DNA from: Gemmatimonadaceae bacterium
GTDB taxonomy: Bacteria > Gemmatimonadota > Gemmatimonadetes > Gemmatimonadales > Gemmatimonadaceae
Direction of reading: 5' to 3'
NCBI GenBank assembly: GCA_030647905.1
Contig: JAUSJA010000025.1
Coordinates: forward strand, 1-64,000
DNA length: 64,000 nucleotides
Shown here: positions 53,483-62,431 of the stretch, piece by piece
Layout: each line of letters starts with the position of its first letter
How positions within the stretch are numbered: position 1 is the stretch's first letter
The notes under the pieces: generated by a model
Database searches by the model: none
The model's input: the letters and a program-made list of their open reading frames with translations, nothing else
What the model was told of the DNA's origin: nothing
Translations under genes and position numbers: made by a program

Positions 53483-54730
53483 TTACTTCAAGTGACTGCG
53501 CGCGAACTGCGTGACCTGGTGAACGAACGCCTCGAGTCGTGTCCTGATGTTCGTGATGCGTTGGCCGTCGAAGTTGACGTCGAGCCACGGCAGTTGCCCG
53601 AAATCCCGCCGCATCCGCGCCGAAATGCCGCTCACCACGATGCCGGGCATGCAGGAGAAGGGCATCACGTTCACAATCCCGGAGACGCCGTGCTGCGCGT
53701 AGTCCACCACTTTGGCGACGGTGAGCAGCGTCTCCGTGCCAAGCAGTGGGTCGAAGTATGGGCGCGCCATCTCGAATAAGTCGCGCATCGGCGGATCGGC
53801 CGGGTGACGCAGCAGCTGTTGCAGCCGCGCGAACATCTGGCGCTCGACGCGCTCCTGGTAGGCGCTCAGCGCCTTGGTGCCAAGCAGGCCGACCCATGAG
53901 CCGAAGAGGACGTCGCGCTCCATCTTCGTCTCATCGGTGAAGTGCAACCACTCCGTGAGTGTGCCGGTGACGACCTCTGCACCCGCCGCCTCGAGTTGCA
54001 GGATGAAATCCTGATTGCTGTGGGAGTTCAGCATGACGTAGATCTCTCCGAGCATGGCCACCACCGGCCGCGGCGTCGAGCGGTCCACGTTGACTTTGGC
54101 GAAGTCGGTGGCGATGCGATCGAGCGCCTGCAAAAGCAGCTTGCCGCCTCCCCGCTTCACTGTCTCCTCGATCACCTCCAGCCCCCGCTGGTACGCCTCG
54201 TCGGTCGCTCCTTTGCGGAGTTCGTACGGCCGGAACTCATAGCGGAGCTTGAGCAGGAGGTCGACGGCGACGATTCCTTCCCATACCAGCAGACGCAACG
54301 CTTGTGGGTGTTTGCCAAAGCCGCGGTACGAATTCTCCGAAGTCGGCGAGAGGATCTCGACGTCAGCAAAGCCTTCACGATCGAGCAGCTCCCGCTGCAG
54401 GATGCGGTACTGCCCGAAACGACAGGGCCCGGGGCTGGCGGGGATGATGAGCGCCGAGTTCGCAGGATCGATCATCCCGTTGCGACAGGCACGGATGATA
54501 TCTCCGGTGGCCAGGAAGCACGGAAGGCACTCGCGCCCTCCACAGAGATCGAGGCCGATGGCGAGGGTCTCGTCGTCCGGCGGAGGGAGTACCTCGCATG
54601 CGATGTCATGGTGGCGAAGCGCGCCGCGGATGGCCACGACGTGGTCCGACATGAAGGGCAGGTACACCGTTCGGTTCTCCGCTTCCCCTCGCATCACCGG
54701 CAGCTGGCCGCGAGTGGACACCGCGCTCAT
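53483..54730 (-). CDS. 2-hydroxyacyl-CoA dehydratase-like, iron-sulfur cluster protein (activase partner)
   Basis: 415 residues from ATG 54730, overlapping the activase stop as ATGA; the longer open frame upstream is a shadow. Cysteines occur in LDLCGGRECLPCFLATGD, SPGPCRFGQYR and MPFSCMPGI, the positions used for cluster binding in 2-hydroxyacyl-CoA dehydratase and double-cubane-cluster proteins. It ends 22 bases from the tRNA-Pro repeat. In such systems the activase hydrolyses ATP to push a low-potential electron into this partner. No CoA-transferase or second dehydratase subunit is nearby, so the substrate is open. Confidence 0.8.
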   Translation of the reverse strand: MSAVSTRGQLPVMRGEAENRTVYLPFMSDHVVAIRGALRHHDIACEVLPPPDDETLAIGLDLCGGRECLPCFLATGDIIRACRNGMIDPANSALIIPASPGPCRFGQYRILQRELLDREGFADVEILSPTSENSYRGFGKHPQALRLLVWEGIVAVDLLLKLRYEFRPYELRKGATDEAYQRGLEVIEETVKRGGGKLLLQALDRIATDFAKVNVDRSTPRPVVAMLGEIYVMLNSHSNQDFILQLEAAGAEVVTGTLTEWLHFTDETKMERDVLFGSWVGLLGTKALSAYQERVERQMFARLQQLLRHPADPPMRDLFEMARPYFDPLLGTETLLTVAKVVDYAQHGVSGIVNVMPFSCMPGIVVSGISARMRRDFGQLPWLDVNFDGQRITNIRTRLEAFVHQVTQFARSHLK

Positions 54731-57723
54731 GCCATCCTCCGCAGGTTGAGACTGTCGAGAAAGGCCTCGCAGCGCGTGATCATTCCCGCGTCGCCGGTGT
54801 GGTCGTCGACTTCGAGCTCGAGGAACGGCTTGCTGCCCAACGTCTCGCGGAAGAACGAGATCAGGAAGGCGTCGGGTCCGCAGTTGAAGTTCGTCAGGTA
54901 CACCGCCTGCAACCGCGGATCGTCGCGCACAATCGCACCTGCCCGTAGGATGTCCTGACCCGAGCGCCAGTACATGTCGTCGTACCGCTCCGGCACCGGC
55001 ACCGATTCGATCGGCAGGAAGTCCATGGGGATGGGGAGTACGCCGAGGCGTCGCAACTTGTAGGGGAGGTCGAGGTTCGCCCCAGGATCGTTCGCGGTGT
55101 AGGGTCGTCCGACGACGACGACCGCCGGCATCTCGCTGTTGAGGGCGTCGAGCGCCTCGCGGCCGCGAGTGCGGATCGCGACGGTGAAGCGCCGCAGCGC
55201 GTCCCATCCCGCCCGCACCGCGTCATCGGCTACCGCCTTCGATGCGCCGGTCAGCGCGTGCGCGAGCGCGCGCAACTGGCCCCGGGCGGCGCGTGCGTTC
55301 GCCAGGTGCAATGCCAGATTCACGACGCGCGGCCCGTTGGGGCCTTCCGGCATGTTGGCCATCAGCAGGTGCGGCGTCGCCGAGATCAGTGGGCAGTAGT
55401 GATTGTGCGGCTGCCCCGGCGCGGCATTTTCCCGCGTCATCAGGCTGGGCAGGAAGAGCACATCGATATCGCGAGCCGTCACGTCGAGGAGGTGCCCGAA
55501 GGCCAGCTTCACCGGGAAGCACGACTCGGCCACGGCACTCTTCTGCGTGAGCTTGACCAGCTCGGGATTCGTTGGTGCGGACAACACGACATCGCACCCC
55601 AGCCGTTCCAGGAAACCGCGCCAGAACGGGAAGAAGTCGAAGAACGTGAGGTTGCGCATGACACCGACGCGCAGCTTTCCGGGCGCGCGATCACGAGGCG
55701 GCGGTTCCGTCCAGCCATCCAGCAGCAGGCGCTCCCGCTCCGCAAAGAGGTCGGGAATCTCGCGCCACGACGTGCTTATGCCGCGCCCGGCCTCCTCGAA
55801 CTTGTCGCACCGCGCTCCGTAGAAGAACGGCGTCTCCCCCTCGATGACGACCTTGTGCACTTCACACAGATTCGGGCACGCCCTGCACTCGAAGACGGAG
55901 CTCTCGTATCGCCGCTGCGAGAGGTCGAAGCCGCGGAATCGTGTCGGTGCGACATCGACGCTCTGGCGTCGCTCCATCTCCTCGCGCGCGAGGATCGCCA
56001 CGCCGATGGCGCCGGTGACGTCGTGGTTTGGTGGCACCGTGATCGCGCGCCGCGTGATTGACGAGAACGCCGAGACCACCGCCGCATTCGAGGCGACGCC
56101 ACCCTGGAGGAACACCCGCGACCCGATCGGCCGTCCGTTGACGACGCGATTCAGGTAGTTCTCAACGATGGAGTAGGCCAGGCCCGCGGTGAGATCCGGG
56201 ACGCGCGCGCCCTGCTGCTGGTGGTGCACGATATCCGATTCCATGAAGACCGTGCACCGCTCGCCCAGCGCGGCGGGACACGGCGAAGAGAACGCAAGTT
56301 CACTGAACTGCTCCTCGATCCGGATCTTGAGGCGGTCGGCCTGCTCCTGCAGGAAGCTCCCGGTGCCGGCAGCGCAGGCGTTATTCATCGTGAAGTCAGT
56401 CACCGCCCCGTTGTGCAGCCGGATGAACTTGCTGTCCTGTCCGCCGATCTCGAAGACGGTGTCGACGCCCGGATCGATCGAGACGGCCGCGCATGCCTGG
56501 GCCGTGATCTCGTTGCGCACGACGTCAGCGCCGATGAAGTCGCCGGTGAGGTATCGTCCCGATCCGGTGGCGCCCACGCCACGCACGTTGACCCGTGCCT
56601 CGGCGTCGGCCGCGACGAGGCGGAGTCCCTCGCGCACCGCCTCGAGCGGTCGGCCGGCAGTCATGAGGTAACGGCGCGCCAGCACGCGATTCCTGGCGTC
56701 GATGAGGACCACGTTGGTACTGACGGATCCGACGTCGGCGCCGAGCCAGGCGTCGAGCTTCTCGCCCGGTGGCAGCGAAGCGACATCCAGGTGCGAGCCG
56801 TCGCCGCTGGACGGGCGAACGAGGACCGGCAGGCTGGCCCGGTCTGACGATCCGGCTCGCATCGCCTCCTGCAGTCGATCAAACCCGACGAATGGCCGCG
56901 TCGCAGCACCCCGCTCGGCTTCGTCCATCGCAACGTAGGCGGCGCCGAGGGCGGCCATGATCGTGTGGTGCTCGGGAACGATGATCGACCCCTCGGGGAC
57001 GCCGAGCACCGTTTCGAAGGCCCGCTTCACGGCCGCGTTGTAGGCGACGCCACCCTGGAAGAGAATCGGGGCGACGAATCGCTTGCCTTTGCCGATGACG
57101 GTGGTGAAGTTGCGCGCCATCGCGAGACAGACGCCCATGAGGATGTCCGACATCGGCGTCCCCACCTGCTGCAGGTGGATCATGTCGGACTTGGCGAAGA
57201 CGGTGCACCGGCCGGCGATGCGCGCGGGGCTCCGGCTCTCCATGGCGATGCGGGCGAACTCGCCGTCGATGGCGATGCCGAGTCGCTCGGCCTGCTGGTC
57301 GAGGAAAGCCCCTGTCCCCGCGGCACAGAGGGCGTTCATCGAGAAGTCCTCGAGCATCATCTGGCGGCTTCCCTCATCCCAACGCAGGGAGAGAAGCTTC
57401 GAGTCCTGCCCGCCGATCTCGATGATGGTTTGCGCTTCGGGGTGAAATTCCCCAACGGCACGGGTCTGCGCGACCAGCTCGTTCACGTGCACACCGCCAA
57501 TGACGTCGGCGATCGGACCACCTCCCGAACCGGAGAGGCCGATCATGCGCACGCCTGAAGGGTCGACGTCCTTTCCGATCTCCGCGAGAGTCTGGAGCAG
57601 CGCCCCGCGAGGGCGGCCGGACGACCGCACGTATCGCCAGCCGAGCAACCTCCGGCTCCTGTCAAGCGCCACGACCTTCACCGTCGTGGATCCGACGTCA
57701 ATGCCAAGACAGACCGCTTCCAT
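54727..57723 (-). CDS. Acyl-CoA dehydratase activase, two BadF/HgdC ATPase domains plus DUF2229
   Basis: 998 residues from ATG 57723, with AGGAG five bases upstream. Two complete ASKHA ATPase domains lie in tandem: residues about 3-270 (LGIDVGSTTVKVVALD, EIGGQDSKLL, NALCAAGTGAFLDQQ) and about 325-590 (WLGADVGSVSTNVVLID, EIGGQDSKFIRL, NNACAAGTGSFLQEQ). In the family the Cys of N(A/K)xCAAGTG binds a [4Fe-4S] cluster shared by two domains, so this fusion could form the cluster within one chain. A DUF2229-like region follows (about 640-998), with CRACPNLCEV and FNCGPDAFLISFF. It is the ATP-driven electron donor for the partner downstream. Confidence 0.88.
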   Translation of the reverse strand: MEAVCLGIDVGSTTVKVVALDRSRRLLGWRYVRSSGRPRGALLQTLAEIGKDVDPSGVRMIGLSGSGGGPIADVIGGVHVNELVAQTRAVGEFHPEAQTIIEIGGQDSKLLSLRWDEGSRQMMLEDFSMNALCAAGTGAFLDQQAERLGIAIDGEFARIAMESRSPARIAGRCTVFAKSDMIHLQQVGTPMSDILMGVCLAMARNFTTVIGKGKRFVAPILFQGGVAYNAAVKRAFETVLGVPEGSIIVPEHHTIMAALGAAYVAMDEAERGAATRPFVGFDRLQEAMRAGSSDRASLPVLVRPSSGDGSHLDVASLPPGEKLDAWLGADVGSVSTNVVLIDARNRVLARRYLMTAGRPLEAVREGLRLVAADAEARVNVRGVGATGSGRYLTGDFIGADVVRNEITAQACAAVSIDPGVDTVFEIGGQDSKFIRLHNGAVTDFTMNNACAAGTGSFLQEQADRLKIRIEEQFSELAFSSPCPAALGERCTVFMESDIVHHQQQGARVPDLTAGLAYSIVENYLNRVVNGRPIGSRVFLQGGVASNAAVVSAFSSITRRAITVPPNHDVTGAIGVAILAREEMERRQSVDVAPTRFRGFDLSQRRYESSVFECRACPNLCEVHKVVIEGETPFFYGARCDKFEEAGRGISTSWREIPDLFAERERLLLDGWTEPPPRDRAPGKLRVGVMRNLTFFDFFPFWRGFLERLGCDVVLSAPTNPELVKLTQKSAVAESCFPVKLAFGHLLDVTARDIDVLFLPSLMTRENAAPGQPHNHYCPLISATPHLLMANMPEGPNGPRVVNLALHLANARAARGQLRALAHALTGASKAVADDAVRAGWDALRRFTVAIRTRGREALDALNSEMPAVVVVGRPYTANDPGANLDLPYKLRRLGVLPIPMDFLPIESVPVPERYDDMYWRSGQDILRAGAIVRDDPRLQAVYLTNFNCGPDAFLISFFRETLGSKPFLELEVDDHTGDAGMITRCEAFLDSLNLRRMA

Positions 57724-57861
57724 TCGACTCCTGCCAGGTATGGCGGACGCATTCCGGAGGTCTTCGAATAGTCGAAGCGGCTCCCCGGGGCAATACGGCA
57801 TTCTGCCTTTAAGAAGGTCGGTGCCCTCTTCAGTTGCGGCCATACGTCATGTGACGTAGGC

Positions 57862-59010
57862 GTGCGGGACAACCGCGCTCGCCTTCCTCAGGCGCCGGCA
57901 GTCGGCGCGGCGGTGGCGCTTGCGGGCCGGTCCGGCGCTGCTGCCGCCATGAAAATAATACAGAGCATGGGGATGCCGGGCGGCCGCGCACTCGCCGCGA
58001 AGGGGAGCGGCGCAAAAGCGGCTGCGGCTCCCCCCGCCGCCCCCGCCGCCAACGTCTGGGTCAACTACGATTTCGTGCCCGGCGAGAAGGTGATCTTCTA
58101 CTCTGATTTCACCGACGATCAAGTTGGCAACTTCCCGGAGCGGCTGCAGTTCGTAGAGGGGAACATGGAAGTCACCGAGCTTGGCGGCCGGCGAGCTTTG
58201 CGGGCAACCAGCCAGAGCAAGCTCACCATACCTCTGCCCGAAGTCCTGCCCCAACGCTTCACCATCGAGATCGACGTCATCAACCGCCCATCGGTTGACG
58301 GAGCGGATTTTCATATTAGTGGCCTCGTCGGCCCCACGGATAACGCCGGAACTTCCATAATTGGCTGGGGGAGCGATGGCGTTGCGCTGCTCGGCGGGGG
58401 CGGAGGCGAGGTCAAGCTTACCAAAAACGATGCGAACCGGCTCCGGTACCGCGGCAAACCGGCACAACTCCGGATCCTCGGCGACGGGAAATACATCAAG
58501 GTGTATCTCGACGAGAAGCGCATGGCAAACGTTCCCAACGCCAACTTCGCGCGGTCAAAGGTGCTGCATCTGATCATCGACGCGGGGAGCGATGAGAACC
58601 CGGCCTACATCGGGCGTATCCGCGTCGCCGAAAGGAGTAAGTCCCTCTACGATGATCTTGCGGCGAAAGGTCGTGTCGCAACTCAGGGCCTTCTCTTCGA
58701 TACCGGGAGCGACCGGCTGCGCCCGGAGTCAACACCGACACTGAAGCAGATTGCGGCAATGCTCGAGCAGCATCCCGAGTTGCGACTGCGGATCGAGGGG
58801 CACACCGACAACGTCGGTGCGAAGGACGCCAATCGGAAGTTGAGCGACAAGCGCGCAGCGGCTGTGAAGACGGTGCTGGTTGGGGACTACTACCACGTGA
58901 ACGCGGGGCGGCTCGAGTCGAAGGGGTTCGGCGACACCAAGCCGGCGGGGACGAACGCCACGCCCGAAGGACGCTCCAACAACTCGCGGGTGGAGCTGGT
59001 GAAGATGTAA
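57862..59010 (+). CDS. OmpA-family protein, N-terminus apparently lost
   Basis: 382 residues from GTG 57862; ATG 57949 is an alternative. The C-terminal OmpA-like peptidoglycan-binding domain (about 265-382) has LFDTGSDRLRPESTPTL, IEGHTDNVGAKDANRKLSDKRAAAV and the end RSNNSRVELVKM. The middle (about 65-255) starts VWVNYDFVPGEKVIFY and looks like a concanavalin-like beta sandwich. Proteins of this architecture normally start with a signal peptide and a longer leader, but none is seen and the frame is open upstream to 57772 without a good start. The 5' end may be deleted, or the gene may be a fragment. Confidence 0.75.
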   Translation: MRDNRARLPQAPAVGAAVALAGRSGAAAAMKIIQSMGMPGGRALAAKGSGAKAAAAPPAAPAANVWVNYDFVPGEKVIFYSDFTDDQVGNFPERLQFVEGNMEVTELGGRRALRATSQSKLTIPLPEVLPQRFTIEIDVINRPSVDGADFHISGLVGPTDNAGTSIIGWGSDGVALLGGGGGEVKLTKNDANRLRYRGKPAQLRILGDGKYIKVYLDEKRMANVPNANFARSKVLHLIIDAGSDENPAYIGRIRVAERSKSLYDDLAAKGRVATQGLLFDTGSDRLRPESTPTLKQIAAMLEQHPELRLRIEGHTDNVGAKDANRKLSDKRAAAVKTVLVGDYYHVNAGRLESKGFGDTKPAGTNATPEGRSNNSRVELVKM

Positions 59011-59207
59011 GCTCGAAGTGACTCGCGTGGAAGGCGCGCTCGGCGTACGTCCACGCGTTCATCTGCTGCTGCCCGGTACCCGCGGTGCCGGAGTCTACCG
59101 AACCTTCGAAACCTTCCCTGCCTCCTACCGATAGAGGGTCGGCGTCCGACGATCACAACTCTCTTCATCGACTGGATTTATTCGACTGAAGCCGACGCCG
59201 GTGCCGC

Positions 59208-59864
59208 TTAGCGGTTCCTTCGTCTGGTAGTGAATCGGCCGGGATCAGCCCGCGGAAAGTCCAGCATCACCGGCCTCCAGGTCTTCGGATCGCTGATCAT
59301 CCCGTTCGCGTCGCTCACTACCTCCATGTGGACCGGAGTCACTCGTATCAGCAGGTAGTCGTCACCGTGGTTCCGATCGCGGTAAAACCCCGCCCATTCC
59401 TCCTTCCAGTGTTTCTCCTTCTGGGCGGGGTCCGAGACGAGCACAGCCCGGCCGTCGAGTGAGACATAGCCGGGGTTCCCCGACTCGAACCACAACAAGG
59501 TCACGCGGCCGTCGCGCCTGAGCTGGCTCACCTTGCGAGTGAGCGCGTTGGTGGCAACCCAGACAGTGAACGAGGAATCCGGCGCGAATGGGTCCACGAT
59601 CCTCGCCTGCGGCTCACCCTTTTCCCCCAATGTCACGAAGGTACCGAACCGCGCCTTCTGAATTATCGATCTTGCCGCGGCAAGAATCTCTTCGCGAGTC
59701 GGCGGCGCCTTCTGCTGAACCTGAGCCGCAGTGACATGCGGAATGCAAACAAGACCTAAAAGCGCTGCAGTGACTGAAGGCCCTCTCCACCACCTCTCTC
59801 CCGGAAGGAAAGCCCGAAAATGAAGTATCTTGGTAAAGAGACTCAAATGAGGAACAGCCTGCAT
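59208..59864 (-). CDS. Pyridoxamine 5'-phosphate oxidase-like (FMN-binding split barrel) protein
   Basis: 218 residues from ATG 59864, whose start codon overlaps that of the divergent rocD gene by two bases; the real start may lie further in. A hydrophobic segment (about 30-48, VTAALLGLVCIPHVTAAQ) looks like a signal peptide and suggests export, which is unusual for this fold. The domain (about 60-205) has FGTFVTLGEKGEPQARIVDP, RDGRVTLLWFESGNPGYVSL and the late WRPVMLDF, like general-stress-protein-26 flavin binders. Role: flavin, F420 or heme binding; the exact ligand is not known. Confidence 0.75.
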   Translation of the reverse strand: MQAVPHLSLFTKILHFRAFLPGERWWRGPSVTAALLGLVCIPHVTAAQVQQKAPPTREEILAAARSIIQKARFGTFVTLGEKGEPQARIVDPFAPDSSFTVWVATNALTRKVSQLRRDGRVTLLWFESGNPGYVSLDGRAVLVSDPAQKEKHWKEEWAGFYRDRNHGDDYLLIRVTPVHMEVVSDANGMISDPKTWRPVMLDFPRADPGRFTTRRRNR

Positions 59865-61077
59865 GCCAACACAGATCACGGAGAACACTGAATCGCTCGT
59901 CGCGCTGGAGGAACAGTGGGGCGCGCACAACTACCATCCGCTCGACATCGTCGTCGAGCGCGGCGAAGGTCCATGGCTCTTCGACGTCGACGGCAAACGT
60001 TACCTGGATTGCCTGAGCGCGTATTCGGCGGTCAATCAGGGACACTGCCATCCCCGCATTCTCGAAACGATGCGCGCGCAGGCGGAACGCGTCACTCTCA
60101 CATCGCGCGCGTTCCGGAACGATCAGCTGCCGCTGTTCTGCGAGGAGCTTGCGCAGTTCTGCGGGATGGACTCCGTCCTGCCGATGAACACCGGGGCGGA
60201 AGCGGTCGAGACAGCGATCAAAGCCGCACGCCGCTGGGGCTATCGCACGAAGCAGATTCCGCAGGATCAGGCGCAGATAATCGTCTGCGCGAACAACTTC
60301 CACGGCCGAACGACTACCATCATCGGATTCTCGTCGGAGAAGAGCTATCAGGACGGCTTCGGCCCGTTCACTCCCGGGTTTGTCACGGTGCCGTTCGGCG
60401 ACATCGCCGCAATGGAAGCAGCCGTCAATCCGAACACCTGTGCGATTCTCATCGAGCCGATCCAGTGCGAAGCCGGAATTCTCGTTCCGCCGGACGGATA
60501 TCTCCGGGCCGTGTCCGATCTCTGCAAGCGCCACGACATTCTCTTCCTCGCAGACGAGATACAGACCGGCCTCGGACGCACGGGCAAGCCGTTCGCCTGC
60601 GATCACGAGTCGGTCAAACCCGACGCGTACATCCTCGGCAAGGCTCTGTCCGGTGGATTCTATCCCGTCTCTGCATTCGTGACACGGCGCGAAGTGATGG
60701 ACGTGTTCGACCCGGGAAGTCACGGAAGCACCTATGGCGGCAATCCGCTGGGATGCGCAGTTGCGCGGACGGCACTCGACGTGATCAGAGAAGAAAAGCT
60801 CGCCGAGCGCTCCGCGGAGCTCGGCGAATGGTTCATACGAGAGCTTCAGACGATCGAGCACCCGAATATTCGCGAGATTCGAGGGCGCGGGCTTCTCGTC
60901 GGTGTCGAGCTCACCGTGTCCGCGCGACCTTTCTGCGAAGCACTCATGGAGCGCGGGTTGCTGTGCAAGGAGACCCATGACTTCGTCGTCCGGATCACGC
61001 CCCCGCTGGTCGTAACCCGGGAAGATCTGGAGTGGGCGGTGCAGCGAATCCGCGAGACATTCGCTGCGATGGACTAG
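59863..61077 (+). CDS. rocD: Ornithine aminotransferase
   Basis: 404 residues, full family length. Class III aminotransferase features: YHPLDIVVERGEGPWLFDVDGKRYLD, PMNTGAEAVETAIKAARRWGY, NNFHGRTTT, EPIQCEAGI, LFLADEIQTGLGRTGK and the PLP lysine in LGKALSGGFYPVSAF. SAYSAVNQGHCHP and NYHPLDIV distinguish RocD from other class III enzymes. It converts L-ornithine and 2-oxoglutarate to glutamate-5-semialdehyde and glutamate in the cytosol, linking arginine breakdown to proline and glutamate. No other arginine-pathway gene is adjacent. Confidence 0.93.
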   Translation: MPTQITENTESLVALEEQWGAHNYHPLDIVVERGEGPWLFDVDGKRYLDCLSAYSAVNQGHCHPRILETMRAQAERVTLTSRAFRNDQLPLFCEELAQFCGMDSVLPMNTGAEAVETAIKAARRWGYRTKQIPQDQAQIIVCANNFHGRTTTIIGFSSEKSYQDGFGPFTPGFVTVPFGDIAAMEAAVNPNTCAILIEPIQCEAGILVPPDGYLRAVSDLCKRHDILFLADEIQTGLGRTGKPFACDHESVKPDAYILGKALSGGFYPVSAFVTRREVMDVFDPGSHGSTYGGNPLGCAVARTALDVIREEKLAERSAELGEWFIRELQTIEHPNIREIRGRGLLVGVELTVSARPFCEALMERGLLCKETHDFVVRITPPLVVTREDLEWAVQRIRETFAAMD

Positions 61078-61096
61078 TGTACTGCAATGCGAGTCA

Positions 61097-61289
61097 GACC
61101 TCTATCTTCCCCGTTTCAAGCTTACCTGGAAGCGTGAGCTCAACCCGGACCTCACCAACGAGCGTGGGGATCGGAATCATTTCGGCGCCTCCGGCGATCA
61201 GGGTTGACCGGCCGTTCCTGTTCGTGATCCGGGAACGTTTTTCAGGCACGATCCTGTTCATGGGAAAGATCGTGAAGCTACCCGCTTAG
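61097..61289 (+). pseudogene. Serpin (serine protease inhibitor) remnant
   Basis: Two typical serpin pieces lie side by side in different frames. DLYLPRFKLTWKRELNPDL (61097 on) is the strand normally found about 70-90 residues before the reactive loop. Then, after a jump near 61150, TSVGIGIISAPPAIRVDRPF and FLFVIRERFSGTILFMGKI form the reactive-loop region and serpin signature up to a stop at 61287-61289. The first two thirds of the gene and the segment between the pieces are gone. It directly follows rocD. It is too short to work as an inhibitor. Confidence 0.85.
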
Positions 61290-61391
61290 GACGGCGCACC
61301 CGGACCGGCACATGCGCGGCCACCAGCACTCGCACCCGTGGAGATTGCCAGGGTCTGATGCGATTCCAGTGTTCCCTACCTCGTGGATATC

Positions 61392-61426
61392 GAAAGCCCC
61401 TGCGACAACCAGCCGCAAGGGCTTTC
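61392..61426 (-). terminator. Rho-independent-like hairpin behind the DUF4382 gene
   Basis: GAAAGCCCCTGCG pairs with CGCAAGGGCTTTC over 13 positions with one mismatch around a nine-base loop. It lies 22 bases past the stop of the minus-strand DUF4382 gene. It is followed only by TTTC-type sequence rather than a long T-run, so efficiency is uncertain. It could work in both directions. Confidence 0.6.
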
Positions 61427-61447
61427 CATTACCCTCGATTGTGACTG

Positions 61448-62338
61448 CTACTTCGGGAGCACTATGATCTTCCCGGTTACTGCGCTCCCCGCCGTGATGG
61501 TCACGCCACCCGCGAGAAGAGCCGGCTTGTAAACCGACGCAGCGGGAGGCGTCGCGCGGACGACGTACGTCCCCGGAGGCAGGAAAGCCAGCGTGAAGTT
61601 GCCGCTCGCATCGGTGACACCGGTGCTCACGATGTTGTTGCTGTTCGTGTCGGTCAGCGTGGTCCCATTCTTCAGAACCTCGACCGTCGCACCCGCGATC
61701 ACGGTGCCGGTGGTGTTGTCACCGCGTACGGTTCCGGCGACGCTCCCCGTGCTCTGCTGCGAGACCGCGTGAATCACCGGCTTGAAGAGAAGTCCGTTCT
61801 GCGAGATGGAATTCCCCCGCATGACGAAGCTGCGGCCAACGTCGAAGTCAATCAGCATGTTCGTGCTGCCGGGCCCGACGACGACCGGATTGTCGAGGAT
61901 GATCTTGATTCCGTTCTTTCCCGCCGACGGCCACTTCACATCAGGCTTCGTCCCATCGTTCAGCGTCACGCTCGACTTGTCAGTGTCGAGGATCAGCCTG
62001 AAGCCGCGATAGTTTCCATTCGGCAGCGTAGCCGAGCCGAGGTTGGCGGTCTGCCCCTTTGTGAGACTGAGCAGGTTGATCGCCGAGTTCGGCGACACCA
62101 GGGTCTTCCAGCCAGCGGAATCGCTACTTGCCGCTTCGGCAGAATCCACGTCGGCGATCTTGCCGTCGATTCTCAAGATGAAAACGTCGACGCTCTTGAC
62201 CTCGCTGAACGGAAAAGGCGCGTCGGTCAGCATGATATTGAGCTGTCCGGAATCGCTGGCGGTCCCTGAATCAGAGCAGGCCAGCACAGCCCCGGCGGCG
62301 AGCGCCGTGGCGGTAAGTAGTCCAAGTCGTGTGTGCAT
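61448..62338 (-). CDS. DUF4382 lipoprotein with carboxypeptidase-regulatory-like domain
   Basis: 296 residues. The signal ends in lipobox VLAC (Cys about 21), then a Ser/Asp/Gly linker. The DUF4382 domain (about 32-190) begins LNIMLTDAPFPFSEVKSVDV and includes INLLSLTKGQTANLG and LPNGNYRGFRLILD. A regulatory-like beta domain follows (about 198-290, GSVAGTVRGDNTTGTVIAGATVEV and FLPPGTYVVRATPP). A structural or binding role at the cell surface is likely; no enzyme motif. Single gene with a hairpin behind it. Confidence 0.85.
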   Translation of the reverse strand: MHTRLGLLTATALAAGAVLACSDSGTASDSGQLNIMLTDAPFPFSEVKSVDVFILRIDGKIADVDSAEAASSDSAGWKTLVSPNSAINLLSLTKGQTANLGSATLPNGNYRGFRLILDTDKSSVTLNDGTKPDVKWPSAGKNGIKIILDNPVVVGPGSTNMLIDFDVGRSFVMRGNSISQNGLLFKPVIHAVSQQSTGSVAGTVRGDNTTGTVIAGATVEVLKNGTTLTDTNSNNIVSTGVTDASGNFTLAFLPPGTYVVRATPPAASVYKPALLAGGVTITAGSAVTGKIIVLPK

Positions 62339-62431
62339 AAGCGGTTACCTCACAAAAACGCTTCGGAAGCAGGTGTGTTTCTCTGGTTAATAAACAGCAG
62401 ATTCCAGGCCACCACCCCCGCTTTTTGCCCC

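Noticed and set aside
57724-57950. Right boundary of a fourth tRNA-Pro island at the OmpA start
   Set aside because: No tRNA-Pro fragment, element-end block or hairpin is found there; only the odd OmpA N-terminus suggests a junction.
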